Shown: in pieces, positions 1 through 12,600 of the stretch
Position numbering within the stretch: position 1 is the stretch's first letter
Layout: the number at the start of each line of letters is the position of its first letter
From: Quillaja saponaria
Lineage: Eukaryota > Streptophyta > Magnoliopsida > Fabales > Quillajaceae
Length of the DNA stretch: 64,000 bases
Assembly: GCA_029379385.1 (NCBI GenBank)
Contig: CM055607.1
Location: 30,191,235 to 30,255,234 of the forward strand
Direction: 5' to 3'
Notes under the pieces: model-generated
Seen by the model: the letters and a program-made list of their open reading frames with translations, nothing else
Databases searched by the model: none
What the model was told of the DNA's origin: nothing
Position numbers and translations under genes: made by a program

Positions 1-1373
1 TTGTTTCATCTTGTTACATAATCAAAATAAAACTATGTGTCATTAAGTTTTTAGATTCAAACTTATTAGTATTTCTTAAATTATGAGATGTATATTAGAT
101 AATAAAAATCAATTGAGGATATCTTGTTTAACAATTTAAATTTACAATTCAGATAATATTTCATTTTTACCAATTTTCTAGGTGATTTTAGTAAGAACAA
201 AGTAGTTTTTGAATGCCTATGTAAATTTAACTTCCAGAGCACACGTAAAGAAAAAAAATTGTGCTAGATTATTGTAAGTCTATTGAAAGTATTTTAAGAA
301 TTTGTGATAAAATTCGGTATTTATTATAAATAAGAATTTATAAAAAAGAGGAGAGAACCGACAAAAATGATAACTATAAAAATTCAGTGCCTCTTTGATT
401 GAAACTTCGGTACCATCTGTCCTACCACCCTGTTTTAGCTAAATGTGAGTCCTGTGACCTTCATCAGCGCCAGTTAGAAAACTTTCACAATTATTCAGAC
501 CAATACCAGTGTTATATGGTAGATGTACTTGTTGAGGATGCAAATAATGAAATAGGGTGATGCCATTTTGGTTGTGGTTATTTTTTATGATCCTACAAAC
601 ATGAATATGCTTTGTTTGTAATAATGGATATTATATTTTTAAGTTTAACTAAGTTTACAAAATTAAAGACTTTGCCACTGAGGACACCAATCTTGCTCTG
701 AAAAATTGAATAAAGATATACAGTGTTCACATTGAAGCCTGGGAATCTTTAGAATAGGCATTTGGATAAAGCTCAGCTATGTTCAGGTTGTTTGGATGAA
801 CAAATATAGGCTGTGTACCCAAATTATTGAAGCCAACCAGTCTCCATGTCTAACAATTGAACAAGATAAATTGACCAATGAAATATAGTTGCAATAATTT
901 ATCTTGCAGTGCTGCCAATTTAACATGATGGGCTGCTCTCCACACGCTATAAAACAGTCAGCACTCAACAGCATCCAGAATCTCAAACAACTAAAACTCA
1001 TAATTTAGAGCTCATTCATTAGAGCAATAGGCATAGACAACATACATACACTACCTCTGAAAAAGAGAAGGTTCTATCCACAACAGTAGATTAAGGTTAA
1101 AAACCCACTAAACCAGTACTGCAGTCAATGTACAAGCAACTTACAAAATGGAAAATAAAGCACTTGCTTTGCTATTTTTTCTTCTTTCTTTCTTTCTTTT
1201 TTTTTTTTTTTCAAAAGTGGGAGAAAGGGAGAGGGGGGTCTGATATTTTCATGATAAACATGATTCAGATTTCAGAACTTTGATTGTGAATAAGCTATGG
1301 CCAAAAAATATGACTTCAAAATTTAGGAAAAGAAAGAAAGAGGAAAATTTATGTGCTCCTTAACAAATGAGAT
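1..1373. other. 3' flank of receptor kinase, no gene seen
   Basis: AT-rich sequence downstream of the receptor kinase on the minus strand. It includes a T-rich homopolymer run near 1187-1212. Only short random open frames are present, without splice signals or family similarity. The part nearest 1373 is expected to hold the 3' UTR of the kinase gene. Confidence 0.6.
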
Positions 1374-4300
1374 CTATCGGGCAGCAGGCTGTGCAATTGA
1401 TTCATCAATTGACAAGTAATTATCAGTTCCACCCAAATCCAGGGAGCCCATGTTCATGGAAGAATGAAGAGAATTTCTTGATATACCATCTGAATTGCCT
1501 TCCCTTACTGTTTCAGCTTCCCTCTCAATTGACATTGCATCTTGGATCTCTTTGAGAACTTCTGACATTGATGGCCTCATATGCCCGTGAGGTTGAACAC
1601 ACATCAATGCTTTCTCTGCTATCTTCCACATTGATTGGATGTCATATTCATCATGTAGAGAAGGATCAATAATACCTTGAATGTCTCCACTCTCTATGTG
1701 TAGCTTCGCCTGCAACGCAACCATTAAGGACAATCAAAACTTTATGGCAATTTAATGTATATAAGAAAAAATTGAAATTTTTTTGTGTGTATGTGTGCAT
1801 TATAATACAGGATGTATGGACAGCCTACATCAGGGTAGTGCTAATTATGGTTCTTTTAGTTTCCAATAAACAAACCAGGAAGTGAATTGACAAGCCCTTA
1901 AAACACAAACTTCCCCAACAATTTAAGAGGCTTCCACCTGCACTCACCCACTGGACTATGTTACGGCAATTAACACCAAAGCTTTCATTTGATATTGCTT
2001 CTTGACCTGATATCAGTTCTAGAAGAATGACACCAAAACTATAGACATCACTCTTGTCGGTCAGCTGCTGAGAGATATAGTACCTGTACATCATGAATTT
2101 TTTTTAATAATGATGCATTATTATCAAAAAGAAAAGAATAACAGAAGAAAAAGGAAGTTCTTCAAATGGCCATGAAAGTGACGCCTCCAGCTTAGTTAGT
2201 TGAGATGATTTGCATTAATGTAATTACAGTTCATTGGTTGTACCAATGATCAAGTCATCATCGGTAGCAAGCATGTAAATACACGAAAGTTTTAGTCATC
2301 TGACAACAATAGCAAAAACATAGCATACTGCATAGATGATTTGGGGAACAGAAAAAGCCTTACTCAGGATCCAGATAGCCCACTGTGCCACGAACTATGC
2401 TTGACACATGGGAGGCTCCATCTACAGCAAGTTTTGAAAGACCAAAATCTGAAACCTTGGCTCTCATGTGTTTGTCAAGAAGAATATTACTGCTTTTCAA
2501 GTCTCTATGAATAATGGCAGGAACACAGCCTGTATGAAGATATTCAATCCCTGAAAGAATATGAGGAAAGATAAACTATTCAATCCCTGAAAGAATACGA
2601 GGAAAGATAAACAATGTTATTGCTCAATTATAGGGAGGGACCTCTTGATCAGAAAAAGAGAATGACTCCTGCTAATGTTGTTCATCTGAAAATATCCTTT
2701 AGCTTACATACCTTTAGCAGCATCTTCAGCAATCTCAAGGCGCTTAATCCAATTGATACTCCTCCCACGAGTTAATGGGCCTACAAAAAAAATCATACTT
2801 GACTAAGCATAAAAACTTGCATCGCTACATTTTAAAAGTTAAAACATGTAAGCTTACCATAAAGATGTTCCTTGAGAGTTCCATTATGCATGAACTCATA
2901 AACAAGCATACTTTTTCCTTCTTCTCGGCAATATCCTAGAAACTGTACCAAATTTCTATGATGTATCCTTGAAAGGAGAGTCACCTAGATCAAATAGAAG
3001 TAAAGTTCGGGAAAGCACTGGTTAAGAACATTGAAACAACTTCTCTTAATTAACAATCTTTGCAACCAAAAAAAATATAAAAAAGAAAGATGTAAAACTA
3101 TGCAAAATTTCAGAATTTTCACTGTATAAAGGGAATTTAAAAAGAAAGCTATAGCACTGAGTTGAATATCAGAATGGCATTATAATTCTTTGTATAATAG
3201 CATACAAGTTACATAAAAGGTACAAGTGCCACAAAAAACTTGGCCAGTCAACATCCTTTTGCTTCCCTGCCTTTTCCACTACTCACTATCTTTGTCTGTT
3301 TCTCTCAAGATCTATAGCTAGAGGTTTATAATTTGGAGCATGTCCACCAGGATTTATAGTAAAACTTTACCATGGATATGCATCCACCAGCTTGTATTGT
3401 CATCACCATAAGCCTCTTTCAATTCTTAAAAACAATTGCGGTGTTATTTACTTTTCCACAACTCAGCTTCAGTCAATGAGTAGCCAATATGATTAGGACC
3501 AAAAAAAGGCCCATTGATACAAGCTAGTAAAGTACTAAACTTTTGTTTGGGAAACTTGCTTTCCTAGTTCAGAAGATTAACAAGTTTTAAACAGTACTTT
3601 TAAGAAAATTATTGAATTATTACCCCCCCCCCCCCCACACACCCTTTTCTCTCTTTTTTCTTTATCCTGTTTTCCCAGAAAAAGCTGGCATAATTTTGGT
3701 AATTGCTTGCTCATTTTCATTCTCAATAGATGAATTCCATCTATCCCTCTCCCAACTCCCATGCATTACTTTGTTTTCTTGACTTATTAATTTTACATGA
3801 ACAGAACAAAATAATTATAGATCACTATGATTATGTCAAGTAAAGCAAATTAGAATTATTAGACACTAGCAGAAAAGGAAGAAGTTAGCTGCAAATGTTG
3901 GAATATTGCAAGAGGTTAATTGCAAAAGAAGTTACCTCATTTGAGAACTCTCGCTTTCCCTGGTAGGAATCACTGGTCAGAACTTTGACAGCAATCTCTT
4001 TCCCATCTTTCACTTTCCCGTAGTATACAACTCCAAAACCTCCAGAACCAATTTTCCTCTCTAACTTATTAGTAGCATCTTCAATTTCAGAAAAATTGAA
4101 GCAGTGTGCAGCTTCTGTGGGATCACCACTCTTGGAAGAAACCAGTTTTTGAGCAGGTAGTGAAACAATATGATCTGACAAATCCAAATTGCAAACACGT
4201 GAATCATGCGGTACCAGCTGAAAACTTTTGGCAAAAATGATAAATTGTTTTAGACTCCTACCTTGCTCATAATATCTTCTCTTTCCTTTGTGCATAAATA

Positions 4301-7300
4301 GGCAAGATATAATAGTAGCCAAAAGCAGAACAGCAGCTCCAACTGATGAACCGATAATAACATTGATATAGCTCCCTTTTCTGCTTCCTTTATGGAGATT
4401 TATATTTCCAGAATAGCTGTTAAGAACCAAAGTACAAAGAAATCATAAAATCGTCAATTATAAGTAGAATAATGATGTTATGATAAAAATGGGAAAAAAG
4501 GATTTGGATGAACCTAGCTACAATTAGATGAGTTACTGCAAAATGGAAAACAACATTTCAAGTCAAAAAAAAAAATAAGCATGCAAAATAAATTGAAGGC
4601 AGACTTTCACATCCAATTAATTTCAGAAACTTTAACTGACAATGCAGATATATTTTATTTTACAATCAGAAAATCACAGTCCATCCAGTGCAAATTCAAA
4701 AGTGAATGACTGTCCCCAACATCTAATTGAAGCAAGGAAAAGTTTGGAAGGGGAAAAGAAAAGAGAAAAATAATCATTTATGGATCCTATAGCCTTCACA
4801 TAAATCTAGTCGAAGGTGACATACAAATGTCATGACTCTAATGGTAAAATATATATGATCATTTGTAAAAAAAGATATCTAATGGTTATGAAACCCATAA
4901 TAATCTAATTGTGGCCTATCTGATTTGCATTCCAGTGTTTCACACATATCTTATATCTCAATGCACGCATGAGCATATAAATGAACTAATATTTGAGTAG
5001 GAAATTTTGAGCATATAGAACATCAAAAAATTCAATGATACATGTATTGGTGAATTATCCTAAGTTGCAATCTGCCAACAATTTCTCTCCACTTTACAGT
5101 TTCACAAATGAAAATCAATACTCACTTCAAAGCCAAGTTTTTACTGAGAAGACCAGATGGGACTGTTCCAGATAACATATTATTTTGCACATACCTGCAA
5201 CCATCAGATGCAACATGCCAAACATACAAAAATTTTAAAAATTATGAACATAGCAACATGAACATAAATAGACATGATTTTGGCATCATTAATGGGAAGA
5301 AAAATATAACCTGAAATATATACTTGAAGCTCATAATGAGATCCAAGATGTTATCAAAAGTCTTGTGAATGAAAATTCAATTAAGAAAAAATGATATAAA
5401 AGTTCTCAATAGCTTACAGCTCCCTCAAATTTGGAAGGTTCGTCAAAGAGGAAGGGAGCCCACCCGTCAACTGGTTGTTCTCAAGATGACTAGAAAAGGT
5501 AAAAATATAGTAAGCAAAAATATTTTGAACATAAATTTTGGAAAGAAGAAGTCATCAGAGATTACATGATCTTCAAGTCGACACATCCGGTGAAATCAGG
5601 TATAGGGCCAGTCAATAGATTTCCATCAAGCCATCTGCATCCATGAAGTAGTTGATGACAAGAGATAGAACATTATAAGTTTGATGGTAAAAAATATGTA
5701 ACCATAAGCCACCAATCACATATCTGAAAGCAAGATGAAACTTACAATTCAAGCAAGCCAGTCAACTTGGTCAAATCTGTTGGGATATTCCCTGTCAAAT
5801 TCTTTTTAGACAACAATCTGCCAATCACCAACAAAGTAACTGTTATCAACTTTTCTTTTCAGACATTTACTGCACCTTACTCTCTTTTTTTCTGTTGGGG
5901 GAGGAGGGGAGCCAGCAGGAATGATTCTATAGAAAACCTCAAGAAGGTTTAACCTTTACATTGAAACTATTCTTGGCTGTGGATCTGAGCTACACTGCAG
6001 CCACGACCATGGAACAGGAAGGCATGGGTCACCACCTTCTTGTGCCCAGTCTGCTGAAGAGTACTGTGAAATAGCACTAGCAATAACTCTTCCTGCAAAT
6101 GATGCAAACCAGGCATCAATAAAGCAAGAAAAATGAAATGATGGTTTAAAGAATAATACTAGACAATTCAAAACCCATGCCTATTAGATAGTTACTCTAG
6201 CACAAGTCAAGAGACCAATACAACAGAGATTTTTTTCCAATCAAGGGACAATTTTGTGTAACTTACCATCTAGAGAGCCATCATTTTTCTCCAAATACTT
6301 ATTTATCTCCATTGCATTCAGAAGAGGACCCCTAGAAGAATCGGATGTTTTACCAAATCTAAAAGATAGTACAAAGGGTAGTGATATATTGGTAAGGCCC
6401 GGCTCATACAGACGATTTTTCCCTTGAGCATTTTCTTCTATGTTAACAACAGCCTTACTGACCTCAGGCGAGCCTGGGAGCACCAGCCTGAATTTTCTGG
6501 ATTCATCTGGACCCAAATCTTCAATTTCTGCAAAGTAGGTGACTGCCCAACCAAAACCAGGAAAACCATCCAAGTTCAACCGGTAAGTTAGTGATCCATT
6601 ATTACCAACTACAGCTGTCTGCATCACTTTCACAGGCGGTACTTCATCTCTGTTAACATCAATTGGCAATCGGGTTGAAACCTTTTCAGTTCCAGCAGCA
6701 ACATCAACTAGGTAATTTGCTTTCTTCAAGGAGTCTGACTCCCAAATTCTATCAAAAGGGTCATCAGGGTACCTAAGGTAGAAGAAATGTGGATTTCTTA
6801 TAAAACATCTCATTCAATACCACAGAGCTGACATTTATGCTGCAAATGTGCAAATACTGGACACATCGAAGTTTAGATCTTACAAAAACTGTACTGAATA
6901 AATATCCAGTTATGTGTGTGTGTTTTTGGGAATAGGGATTCTATGTACATATAAACAAAGAACCTATTTAGAGGGATTCATGTATGAAAGACTAAGGATT
7001 GCAGTTGGCTTATAATACCTGATTGGAATGTCGCTGTCTGCACCAAAATTTATCCTGGCAGATACACTAAGGTAAAACTGCTCTTCAAATTGTTGGTAGT
7101 AAATCGAACCATTGAACTGACGGAGTTCTAGTGTAGATATAAATGGCTGCCCTGTTGTAGCATTGGATAAACACACACTAACTGTAGAACCTGAAGCCAG
7201 AAAGATTAGCTCCCGCACCTCTATAGTGTAAGCATCCGAAATGACAATTGTCGACCAATGAGTTGCCCCAAATGAAAGGTCAAATTTTGGATAAACATTA

Positions 7301-8758
7301 TTGCTGTCAAAGTTTCCGTACAAGAATGTTGCTCTCAGTAGGTATCTTGTCCTACTGATAACATTAAGGGTGTAACAGTACTTTCTCAAATCAGCAGGAA
7401 AGTGTCTAAGTGTCATGTATTGCTTCCTCGTCTCATTTGCAACTGATATATTACTTGTTTCTCCAAACATAAATGTATCATCAGGAGTCCAACTAAGACC
7501 AAGTTCATCAGTGAAGTTTACTTTACCTCCACAGTCCAAACTTACAAAACCTGTTTGATAAGAGAATATTGGTTACTGACACATTTGGTAAATGCTAACC
7601 AAATGTTTTTATCACACATAATGCAAAAACTCAAATGGAGTTTTGCAACAGTCAGAGTATTAAGACAATAGATAATTTATCACCAGCAATTTTTTAAGGA
7701 AATACAGAAAAAGAGAGCTTATTACTTTACAATCATATAAATCGATCTCATAACCCACGCGACCACTATGGTTACAGAAACCAAATAATCTGTAAGCTAG
7801 AAAGGTTAACATCTAGTTGAAGTTATGTTTATGGTCAACTACACACCAAATTTTTCAGCTAGTCAATTTTTATTTGTCTAGTAATAAGATCAATGAAATA
7901 AATGGTGACAGATTTTCACTTGTTTACATCTGCTAGATACTAATTACTTCATTCGTAGCACCTTTACAAACTAAATTGGTCAAGTTTTACCATGCATCCA
8001 TGTGCATAGAACAAACATGAACAAAGATGGGATTTATCAATATATAACTCACCAATATAGCACATACATCATCTCAAACTAACGTGAAATACAGTTTACT
8101 CCAAGATAAATACACAAAAGAAGCAACTTTTGTTTGTTCCTGAATATTATAACATCTTTGTCTCCGTTCTTCACCGAGCAGAGTTGACAAACATGAATTT
8201 GCAAATTATATCTGGGTTTTTAATCTTTCAATATTCAATACTTAACAAGTCTCATCTAAAATACAATTGGCGTCTACAAATAATTTAAGTTGCCACTGGT
8301 TTTCTGGCATCAGCACAAAGACAAACCACTCAAAGGGGCAACCACGCTGTATATTTCATACTTATAGATGGTGATGATTGTGACAGTCAATAAGTATATT
8401 TGAGATTTTGAGAGGGGGAAAAATTCAAACTCCAAACATTTAGTGATTTCTAAAATTCTAGTGATTTCCATGTGTAGCAGCCTCAGGAACTACAAAATTA
8501 ACGAAGTTATTGCATGGGTATATTAAAAATAAATAAAAAACTTCAAAACACAAATACAACCACTCAGCAATATTTAAAGAACAGAGCCAAGAGTAACTGA
8601 GATAATAAAAACAATAAAATTTTAAATTTTGATACATATGCAAGCGAAAATGGAGCAGAAAAAGTATCAATCTGAGGAGGGGAGGGGTAAAAAAAACGAA
8701 GTAACTTGAAAGCGTAGTACCTGGCTTCTGAGCTGAAGAGAGGTCCAAGAGTAGAAGC

Positions 8759-8789
<31 letters not shown>

Positions 8790-8814
8790 ATAGAAGGAGA
8801 ACCCTATTCTCCAT
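1374..8814 (-). CDS. LRR receptor-like Ser/Thr kinase with malectin-like ectodomain (At1g67720/At2g37050 type)
   Basis: A plasma-membrane receptor kinase of the malectin-like/LRR-I type; ligand unknown. Coding exons in transcript order: 8721-8814, 7019-7550, 6267-6772, 5960-6092, 5746-5817, 5566-5634, 5418-5489, 5126-5194, 4262-4416, 3936-4174, 2858-2984, 2712-2780, 2364-2550, 1948-2083, 1374-1709. They total 2796 nt (931 aa), close to the Arabidopsis homologue. Order of parts: signal peptide (about residues 1-27), malectin-like domain to about 377, LRRs about 400-515 encoded by short 69-72 nt exons, a transmembrane segment near 535-557, then the kinase. The kinase has the glycine loop GSGGFG, catalytic K631, HRD at 727-729 (RD kinase) and DFG at 747-749, so it looks active. 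The ATG at 8814 puts the signal peptide at the N terminus. An in-frame ATG at 8940 would add 42 residues. The family is established knowledge; the signalling role is inferred. Confidence 0.92.
2545..2617 (-). repeat. 36-bp tandem duplication covering a 3' splice site
   Basis: The unit starting at 2545 is repeated at 2581 with one or two differences. It contains the CTTTCAG acceptor of the receptor-kinase exon 2364-2550, so two near-identical acceptors lie 36 nt apart. Using the outer one would add 36 nt and bring in a TAG after three codons. Confidence 0.85.
3623..3636 (+). repeat. 14-bp poly-C tract
   Basis: Uninterrupted run of 14 C on the plus strand, followed by CA repeats, inside the intron between receptor-kinase exons 3936-4174 and 2858-2984. 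It reads as G14 in the transcript. Confidence 0.95.
4175..4261 (-). other. 87-nt intron with no stop codon, length divisible by three
   Basis: The intron has GTAGGA at its 5' end and TTGTCAG at its 3' end. Splicing restores the juxtamembrane sequence expected for the family (YYEQD followed by LPAQKLVSS). If retained, the frame stays open and 29 residues are inserted between the transmembrane segment and the kinase. It therefore behaves like an exitron. Confidence 0.75.
8759..8790 (-). repeat. TGAGAG hexanucleotide repeat coding for Leu-Ser in the signal peptide
   Basis: About five copies of a 6-bp unit lie inside the first exon of the receptor kinase. On the minus strand they encode alternating Leu and Ser in the hydrophobic core of the signal peptide. 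Gain or loss of units would keep the frame. Confidence 0.9.
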
Positions 8815-9270
8815 TTCCAAGCCTGATGAAAAGCTTAAGACTAAGAAGAATATAAGACCATAAAAATGGCGGAAAGAAACACGACAAACACAGAAAAAGT
8901 GACTCACTCTGTGTGCAAGGCACCAACATAAAGGTGCCATCTCAAAATGGTAGCAATATACCGAAAAAGAAAGAAAAAGAAAAGAAAAGAAAAGTAAGGA
9001 AGTTACAATAACAGAACAAATAATACCTAATATTTTTTAAAATTTAAATTTAAACATGAAAAAATTTTGTTTTACAAAATAGTGGGAGAGCATTCACATA
9101 CTGCTGCTTCTGATGCTTGGCTTGTACAGACACATTGAGGGGGGTTAAGTGAGGAGTGAGGACCCACATAAAAGTTAGAGGAGGACTCTCAAATTTAGCA
9201 GAAGAGTGATTCAAAATTATAATGACAAGACTCGCTATCACTGTTTAGACCCCACCAGTAGTGCCTGCAC

Positions 9271-9296
9271 CACGTGACACCACGTGACACCACGTG
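9271..9296. promoter_or_regulatory. Three tandem G-boxes (CACGTGACAC, 10-bp period)
   Basis: CACGTG occurs at 9271-9276, 9281-9286 and 9291-9296, exactly one helical turn apart. The array lies about 460 bp upstream of the receptor-kinase ATG. G-boxes bind bZIP and bHLH factors such as ABF, HY5 and PIF (established knowledge). That the array controls the kinase gene is inferred from position. Confidence 0.8.
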
Positions 9297-11534
9297 ACAT
9301 CACATCAGTCCCCACAACATTCTTTTTTCACATGAACCCAAACGGCTCCCGGTTACACTAATCTTTGGGCTAACGACGATCCCCTTTTTACAGCGTGCAG
9401 TGCCGTTTACAGCTCAACAGTTATTTGGTTCCATATATGGCACATGCTCACACCTATCCTTCCTTTCAAAATAAAAAAGGTACGACAGCATTTTCCAGCT
9501 GCAATGTGACACTGAAAGTGGGATTTATTTTCAACAAAACAATTTTATTGTTTCCTAAAACTTAGTACTCCATATTATTTGGAGACATTCCATGACATAA
9601 AGAGGAGGAAGATTTTATACCTCCAAATTCTATCTTATCATTAAAAAGATTATATATTTTATTAGATTTATTTATTGTTTGGTCCTTAAAAATTATGCAA
9701 TTTTTTAATTAAATTATTAAAGATTTAATTTTTTCCTATTTTGATACTTCAAGTTTTAATTTTTTTTATAGAATTTTTAATCAAGTTAAAATTATTATTT
9801 AGTAAAATAATTAAATAATGAAACTTAGTGTATAAAAAGAAAAATAGCATGATTATTAACTCTATTGTTAAAAAAAATTATTTTTTATTAGAGCTTTTTT
9901 TTTTTTCCTAAAAATGAAAACTTTTTCTTAAAACATCAATTTTTTTTTATAAGAACATCAAATTCTTTTCAATTACCTTCAATGATATCAACTAATTATG
10001 ATTAAAAATTTTGTGTTGATTAAGAATTTGATTTTACAAATTAAATCTTAAAGGATTAAAATAAATAGAAAATAGATCTTAAAAAAATCTAATTAGGAAA
10101 AAATAATTTTTTAAAGACAAAAATAAAAATGGGTATAATCCTCGGAGGCAAATACACATTAGTAACCAAAGAAAGTGGATTGCACGTGCTCGAAATGAAC
10201 TTAAACGACTTTGACCCATCATTGACCAGCTTTAGTAATAGTCTTTAGAATGCCATTATATTTATACCAAGACAAGAAAGTGGAGAGCGACTGCCACAAT
10301 CAATGGTAATTGCTAATTAGAAATTACAGCCAGTGGAAGGAAAGGAGTGCTCATAGTCTTCTTATTCTTCTTCTTTTTAAATCTTTTTTGTTGAAAGAGT
10401 GCTCATAGTCATAAAACAGCAATCTGGGCTCTAGTACCTTGGTTTAATTTCACAATGATCGGCCATTCTTTAACTTTTACGGATTTTTGATTAAAGGGGC
10501 TAGCTTTTCATGGAAGTGTTGTATAAGCCTATGCCCACACTTCGAAAAAAGATAAACCAAATTGTTATGGTTTTTCTAATCCTTGCACTTTTCCTTTTTA
10601 GCCTTTTTACCTTTTGGACTTTGGACTTTAGAGTGGAGGAGTGGAATCTAACGTTTATTACAGATAAGCATTCTGATTTCTCAGTGGCTGTTTTTGTTTT
10701 TTTATAATAATTTTTTGGTCTGTGTTTACAAATTGGTACCTCTTGTTAGGATTAAATACATTAAATAAGTGAACATTTCTTAATGTCTAAGTATACCATG
10801 CATCCTGAAGAAAAAACTTTTTTGAAGTATACATAAGGAACCACACTAAATTATAAACTAAGAACTCTACCTACTATCATGCTTTCATGTCTATTTTACA
10901 TGTGCATGTAAGAGCAACGTATGTAACAGTACTGATCAAATTGCACTGTTGTACTAGTGAAATATGGTCCATGAGTGTTTGCACATTTGCTTGGGTAGTA
11001 TGTACAAAATTTTCTGTGCACGGAATAAAATGTAACCCATCATAATGTTAACACGAGCAAGACGGAGATTGAAACTTCGGTCTAATTCCAAATCCTAATA
11101 GTTTTGCTTAATAAACAGCAACAGATAAAGCCAAGACCATACAATACATAATCAATAACCAGATCAAACAGAACTATAGTGTCGCTTATGTACACTTGCT
11201 ACTCGGAAAATCTGAATTAGGTGAAATTAATAAGAGTAAAGTGACAAGTGACAAGTGACAAGAAGATGGCCTGAATTAAAACTAGCTTTACATATACAAT
11301 TAAAGTAAAAGAAATTGGGAAGGAGATGCACAAGCACCCAAGTTTTGAGAGTTTCAAGTGAGTTTATGCATAGACATTGAAAAAGGCGTCCTCGTCCTTT
11401 TGGACAAAAAGCAAAAGCTTAGTAAACTTTCAGAAAAGGTAATTGTCAAAATAGTCTGATTGATTTTGAAGGAGAAAGTGTACCAAACAAACAATTAACT
11501 ATTAACTATGAGAATACTAGGCTGCCAAAAAAAA
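9297..11534. other. AT-rich intergenic DNA, no gene supported
   Basis: The 5' flank of the receptor kinase runs into AT-rich DNA with long A and T runs. A 65-codon open frame at 10510-10707 has no splice context, promoter or recognisable domain. A short GTGACAA direct repeat (three copies) sits near 11240-11261. Confidence 0.6.
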
Positions 11535-12349
11535 CACGGAATAAGTTGGGCTCTTGGATCACGTAGGAAGCTAATAAACTAAAAATTTATTTTGAGATAC
11601 TGTTAATAAATATAAAAACAGAAATAATTTGAAAAAAAGTATATAGATATTCATTTTTATGAAAATACATGAAAATATATAATAAAACACATATTATAAT
11701 AATTGTAGTTATCTAACATTATTAATTTAATATATAACAAAGTAAAATTCTAAACATAAACATACAAATTGATGAGAAATATCAAATTACAATTACATCA
11801 AACTAATAGTGGAATGACTAGTAAGTGCTCAACCCATATTTAATGAATTTTTTAATTTGAACCAACATATAAATGTTCTGAAATTTTAATATTATCCATT
11901 ACTATGTTAAACTAAATTAATACAAAATATTTGTATAAAAAAATAATAATAAATGAATAAAAGACCAAGAAACCTAATATAGGTGAAATTTTAGAATTAT
12001 TTTCACTAAGTTATACTATCTGAATATATATCAAATAAGATTAAAAAAAAAATTGAAATCCTAAAATATGAACAGAATTAGAGCCAAAATTTTAGATTTT
12101 TAAATTTTGAAAATGCCATGTCTTTGTCGACCCATTTTGTGTGAAAAAGATAGAAACAACTCTATTTTGTGTGAAAAAAGCTAATGTTTCTTGTGAAAAC
12201 GCTTCCGTTTTGTATAGAAACTCTCTCATTTCAAGTGAAAATGATGTTGCATTTTATAAGTAAGTTTTGTTTCGGATAGTGTGAAAACGGAAACGATTCG
12301 CACGTTTTGACACGAATAAGTTGGGCTCTTGGATCACGTAGGAGGCTAG
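11535..12349. repeat. 38-bp direct repeats flanking a ~0.74 kb AT-rich insert
   Basis: A near-identical 38-39 bp sequence containing TTGGGCTCTTGGATCACGTA occurs at about 11535-11574 and again at 12311-12349. The DNA between is AT-rich. Its right part (12120-12310) has several spaced copies of a TTTTGTGTGAAAA-like motif. This could be an insertion bracketed by a duplicated target or a repair-generated duplication. No transposase is visible. Confidence 0.6.
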
Positions 12350-12600
12350 CCCTCATCTACACTACTGTTTCCGTCCCAAGTGAAACTGAAAATTGAATCT
12401 GATACCAAGTATTTTAGACAGCATTAAATGATTGTACCAAATGCTAGTGTTGCCAGTTGCCACCTCCATATTTACTACATTTTAACAAAGCACAGAGAAT
12501 TCATGTTCAAATATCCACATAAACAGGGTAATGCCATTGCCAACAGCTCTACAAATGCGTCTTACTTGAAATAGGAGTTGTAAACAATGAAAGGGTCTCC

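Noticed and set aside
4175..4261. Treating this segment as ordinary coding sequence in the receptor kinase
   Set aside because: Removing it gives the conserved [14 protein letters not shown] sequence, and both ends have GT-AG borders. Kept as an exitron-like intron.
8458..8708. Continuation of the first receptor-kinase exon past 8721
   Set aside because: The GTACTA donor after codon 31 joins exactly to exon 7019-7550 (P-G-F-V-S-L-D-C). The read-through residues are intron translation.
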